A stretch of DNA of 64,000 bases from Pseudomonas sp. ZH-FAD. Its GTDB lineage: Bacteria > Pseudomonadota > Gammaproteobacteria > Pseudomonadales > Pseudomonadaceae. Below the pieces are notes generated by a model. That model was not told the DNA's origin. It saw only the letters and a program-made list of their open reading frames with translations, and searched no databases. The stretch is from the NCBI RefSeq assembly GCF_002803095.1, contig NZ_PGLR01000003.1:186001-250000 (forward strand), written 5' to 3'. Of the stretch, positions 62,939-64,000 are shown in pieces; positions within the stretch are counted from its first letter, which is position 1, and the number at the start of each line of letters is the position of its first letter. The position numbers were made by a program, and so were the translations under genes.

Positions 62939-63286
62939 TCAGGCGAACACGAAGTACTTGCGCACCGTTTCCACCACTTCCCAGGTGCCTTTCATGCCGG
63001 GTTCGACCACGAAGATGTCGCCGGCCTTGAGGTGAATCGCCTCCATGCCGTCCGGGGTGATGATGCAGTAGCCTTCCTGGAAGTGGCAGTACTCCCACTT
63101 CACGTACTCCACGCGCCACTTGCCGGGCGTGCAGATCCAGGTGCCCATGATCTTGCTGCCGTCTTCGGAGGTGTAGGCATTGAGGTTGACGGTGTGCGGG
63201 TCACCTTCGATGCGCTCCCACTTGCAGGCATCGACGACGGGCATCGGCTGGGTATCGCGCAGAACGGTGATCGGTTTGTTGGCCAT
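62939..63286 (-). CDS. Cupin-domain protein
   Basis: 115 residues of the small single-domain cupin type (DUF861/EutQ-like). Core motif: WICTPGKWRVEYVKWEYCHF, EGYCIITPDGMEAIHLKAGD, FVVEPGMKGTWEV, where the usual His/Glu metal ligands are only partly present. Start at MANKPITV (GGAG upstream). Cytoplasmic; enzyme or binding role unknown. Confidence 0.85.
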   Translation of the reverse strand: MANKPITVLRDTQPMPVVDACKWERIEGDPHTVNLNAYTSEDGSKIMGTWICTPGKWRVEYVKWEYCHFQEGYCIITPDGMEAIHLKAGDIFVVEPGMKGTWEVVETVRKYFVFA

Positions 63287-63413
63287 GGGGCGCTCCGGTG
63301 AGTGATCAAAGGGGCGTTCACCATAGAGCGGGGGCGGGGCGGTCGATTGCCTGGAGTCGACACGGGGCTGCTCATTCGCGCAGTGCGCGGGGATTTCTAT
63401 TTCTGAAAAAACC

Positions 63414-63438
63414 AAGGCCGGCTTATCAGGCCGGCCTT
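63414..63438 (-). terminator. Terminator of the tandem-repeat gene
   Basis: A 9-bp stem (63414-63422 with 63430-63438), 7-nt loop, followed on the minus strand by GGTTTTTTCAG. It lies 60 bp after the stop of the repeat protein. Confidence 0.75.
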
Positions 63439-63497
63439 GTGGGGCTGCGCTTGCCATCGAGTCATACGACGTTCTCGATCAGGTCATAGGGAAGGTG

Positions 63498-64000
63498 TCA
63501 GGCGGTGCGGTTTTCGATCAGGCGATCGGAGCCACCTTCGGCAACACGGTTTTCGATCAGACGATCGGAGCCACCTTCGGCAACACGGTTTTCGATCAGA
63601 CGGTCAGAGCCACCTTCGGCGACGCGGTTTTCGATCAGGCGATCAGAGCCACCTTCGGCGACGCGGTTTTCGATCAGACGATCAGAGCCACTTTCGGCAA
63701 CGCGGTTTTCGATCAGACGATCAGAGCCACCTTCGGCAACACGGTTCTCGATCAGACGGTCGGAACCACCTTCGGCAACACGGTTTTCGATCAGGCGATC
63801 AGAGCCACCTTCGGCAACACGGTTTTCGATCAGACGGTCAGAACCACCTTCGGCAACGCGGTTCTCGATCAGGCGATCAGAGCCACCTTCGGCAACGCGG
63901 TTTTCGATCAGGCGATCAGAGCCACCTTCGGCAACACGGTTTTCGATCAGACGGTCCGAGCCACCTTCGGCGACGCGGTTTTCGATCAGGCGATCAGAGC
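63498..64000 (-). CDS. Protein with 13-residue tandem repeats (C-terminal part)
   Basis: The frame is open from the right edge to the stop at 63498-63500. All 167 visible residues are 13 copies of SDRLIENRVAEGG, the last ending in NRTA. One unit has Ser for Gly (AESGSDR). The N-terminus is outside the window, so no signal peptide or domain can be assigned. Charged residues alternate with Leu-Ile, which suggests a coiled or solenoid surface. A terminator follows. Confidence 0.85.
   Translation of the reverse strand, partial: SDRLIENRVAEGGSDRLIENRVAEGGSDRLIENRVAEGGSDRLIENRVAEGGSDRLIENRVAEGGSDRLIENRVAEGGSDRLIENRVAEGGSDRLIENRVAESGSDRLIENRVAEGGSDRLIENRVAEGGSDRLIENRVAEGGSDRLIENRVAEGGSDRLIENRTA
63501..64000. 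repeat. 39-bp coding tandem repeat, about 12.8 units visible
   Basis: Unit GGTTTTCGATCAGRCGRTCR... repeats at exactly 39 bp (13 codons) with mostly third-base changes. Units are contiguous, without spacers, and run past the window edge. The near-identity suggests recent duplication or homogenisation. Confidence 0.95.

Noticed and set aside
63501..64000. Regularly spaced 39-bp repeats, CRISPR-like at first sight
   Set aside because: There are no spacers; the units are contiguous, in frame and encode a 13-residue peptide ending at a stop codon.
1..64000. Integrase, transposase or conjugation genes
   Set aside because: None found by reading all frames, so the accessory block at 13-25 kb has no visible mobile-element machinery.

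Overview
The window is high-GC chromosomal DNA from a gamma-proteobacterium, almost certainly Pseudomonas (probably the mendocina/oleovorans/alcaligenes side of the genus). This rests on gene content read by eye: a Cys-rich 42-residue protein of a Pseudomonas type, a PhnD-like transporter set, MdaB, RlhA, CvfB and YebC homologues, ecotin, and several families of Pseudomonas-style intergenic palindromes. No rRNA, CRISPR array, integrase or transposase was seen. One tRNA (Thr, CGT) is present.

Layout. 0-12.9 kb is ordinary core or flexible genome: the end of a glutathione transferase, a three-domain flavin/iron-sulfur oxidoreductase, a GlxA-type AraC regulator, an MBL-fold hydrolase, a decayed MerR gene, a periplasmic binding protein, a chemotaxis receptor, a divergent SDR/AraC pair, a PhyH dioxygenase and a VOC protein. 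13.1-25.3 kb looks accessory. It opens with an AT-rich YwqK/MORN-type gene, then a LysR-controlled quinone reductase/YCII pair, a second LysR, and a sigma-54 activator of the DmpR/MopR phenol-sensor family. The activator faces a well-formed sigma-54 promoter ahead of an exported NTF2-like protein, an aldehyde dehydrogenase, an exported haloperoxidase-type hydrolase, WrbA and a membrane-anchored ABM protein. No phenol hydroxylase or ring-cleavage gene is nearby, so the substrate is open.

25.4-30.4 kb holds a tightly overlapping PhnD-PhnC-PhnE-PhnE ABC operon (phosphonate-like, possibly selenate), divergent from a two-gene dehydrogenase/isomerase operon of tetronate or hydroxypyruvate type. At 30.6-35 kb a 723-residue tubulin/FtsZ-like GTPase gene is followed at 66 bp by an MHYT-GGDEF-EAL gene. 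35.3-41.5 kb has a quinone/enoyl reductase, a PQQ-type sugar dehydrogenase, CvfB, tRNA-Thr and a membrane diguanylate cyclase.

42.2-45.4 kb is a compact PP2C phosphatase, Ser/Thr kinase and FHA operon without type VI secretion genes. 45.5-63.3 kb is mixed housekeeping: Nudix, YebC, TSUP and DMT transporters, two more diguanylate cyclases, a parvulin, a CAP-domain protein, MdaB, RlhA, a YecA/SEC-C protein, a BRO-N/HTH divergent pair, an HDOD protein, ecotin and a cupin. The right edge (63.5-64 kb) enters a minus-strand gene whose C-terminal half is a 13-residue tandem repeat.

Two themes recur: c-di-GMP signalling (four GGDEF proteins plus HDOD in about 31 kb) and repeat-rich gene ends, where palindromic elements or a roughly 160-bp MITE-like repeat sit over the stop codons.
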